A stretch of DNA of 64,000 nt, from NCBI GenBank assembly GCA_016861105.1, contig BOKS01000001.1, positions 558,001 through 622,000 on the forward strand, given 5' to 3'. A program made the translations under genes and the position numbers. The notes beneath the pieces are model-generated. The model saw only the letters and a program-made list of their open reading frames with translations. It was not told the DNA's origin and did no database searches. Below are positions 63,950 to 64,000 of this stretch, in pieces (positions within the stretch are counted from its first letter, which is position 1; each line of letters begins with the position of its first letter). Source of the stretch: Betaproteobacteria bacterium (lineage in GTDB: Bacteria > Pseudomonadota > Gammaproteobacteria > Burkholderiales > Casimicrobiaceae).

Positions 63950-63981
63950 GGGCGCGCGCCGGTACGCTGACGCGCGCGCCC
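63950..63981. terminator. GC-rich hairpin downstream of the DsrE-like gene
   Basis: GGGCGCGCG and CGCGCGCCC form a 9-bp perfect stem with a 14-base loop, 20 bases after the stop. No T-run follows, so it may be a weak or Rho-assisted terminator. Confidence 0.4.
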
Positions 63982-64000
63982 GACAGCGTGCGGGTGCGCG

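Overview
The window is 64 kb of very GC-rich chromosome, almost fully coding. Third positions are nearly all G or C, so long open frames on opposite strands are common and were ignored. The best guess for the host is a betaproteobacterium, probably Burkholderiales or a close relative. The grounds are two Bug/TctC-type binding proteins, tctBA, the yciB-bolA-ppiC order, the PuuD/UraH/PuuE/UraD urate route, PobA and the fused indolepyruvate ferredoxin oxidoreductase. No rRNA, tRNA, CRISPR array, phage or insertion sequence was seen. No gene-free stretch exceeds 300 bases.

Layout. 1-7196 (+): the end of a ligase-associated exonuclease, yciB-bolA-ppiC, maeB and a class III cyclase with TPRs. 7252-10227: an iclR divergent from rraA and a Bug protein, plus a small unknown gene. 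10326-19939 (-): lysR, Bug protein, class III CoA-transferase, HMG-CoA lyase-type enzyme, D-2-hydroxyacid dehydrogenase and fused indolepyruvate:ferredoxin oxidoreductase. 20015-28026 (+): tetR, a split and highly divergent B12-dependent acyl-CoA mutase, a MeaB chaperone fused to a PaaI-like thioesterase, tctB, tctA and a gamma-glutamyltransferase homologue. 28061-37838 (-): VWA protein, lipoprotein MBL hydrolase, B12-dependent ribonucleotide reductase, PaaY-like protein, purL and guaC. 37957-38622 (+): carbonic anhydrase. 38637-45531 (-): an amino-acid ABC transporter interleaved with two flavoproteins. 45676-54415: NAD(P)HX repair enzyme (+), then on the minus strand quinone reductase, crcB, a DgoKA-type sugar-acid operon, moaDE, an outer-membrane barrel, mobB and a CopD-like protein. 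54626-63930: EcsC-like protein, SRAP protein, a secreted matrixin-like protease, the urate-to-allantoate genes, an XRE regulator, pobA and two exported small proteins.

The most unusual locus is tetR / B12 subunit / mutase / meaB::thioesterase (19964-24085). The mutase keeps the family fold but has lost the residues that define methylmalonyl-CoA specificity. Its chaperone carries a hotdog thioesterase in place of the usual MeaB C-terminus. A strong promoter and an operator that abuts the tetR start codon control it. Together with tctBA downstream, it looks like a small uptake-and-rearrangement pathway for an unknown acyl-CoA. The minus-strand cluster beside it could import, activate and cleave a 3-hydroxy-3-methyl dicarboxylate, and its last two genes could turn aryl-lactates into aryl-acetyl-CoA. 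These pathway readings are inferences.

Several regulatory elements are visible: IclR half-sites at 8026-8049, a hairpin with a U-run in the guaC leader, -10 boxes placed for leaderless transcripts (nnrD, crcB, the MBL gene), a palindrome in the dgoK leader, and a 44-bp repeat found just downstream of two minus-strand genes.
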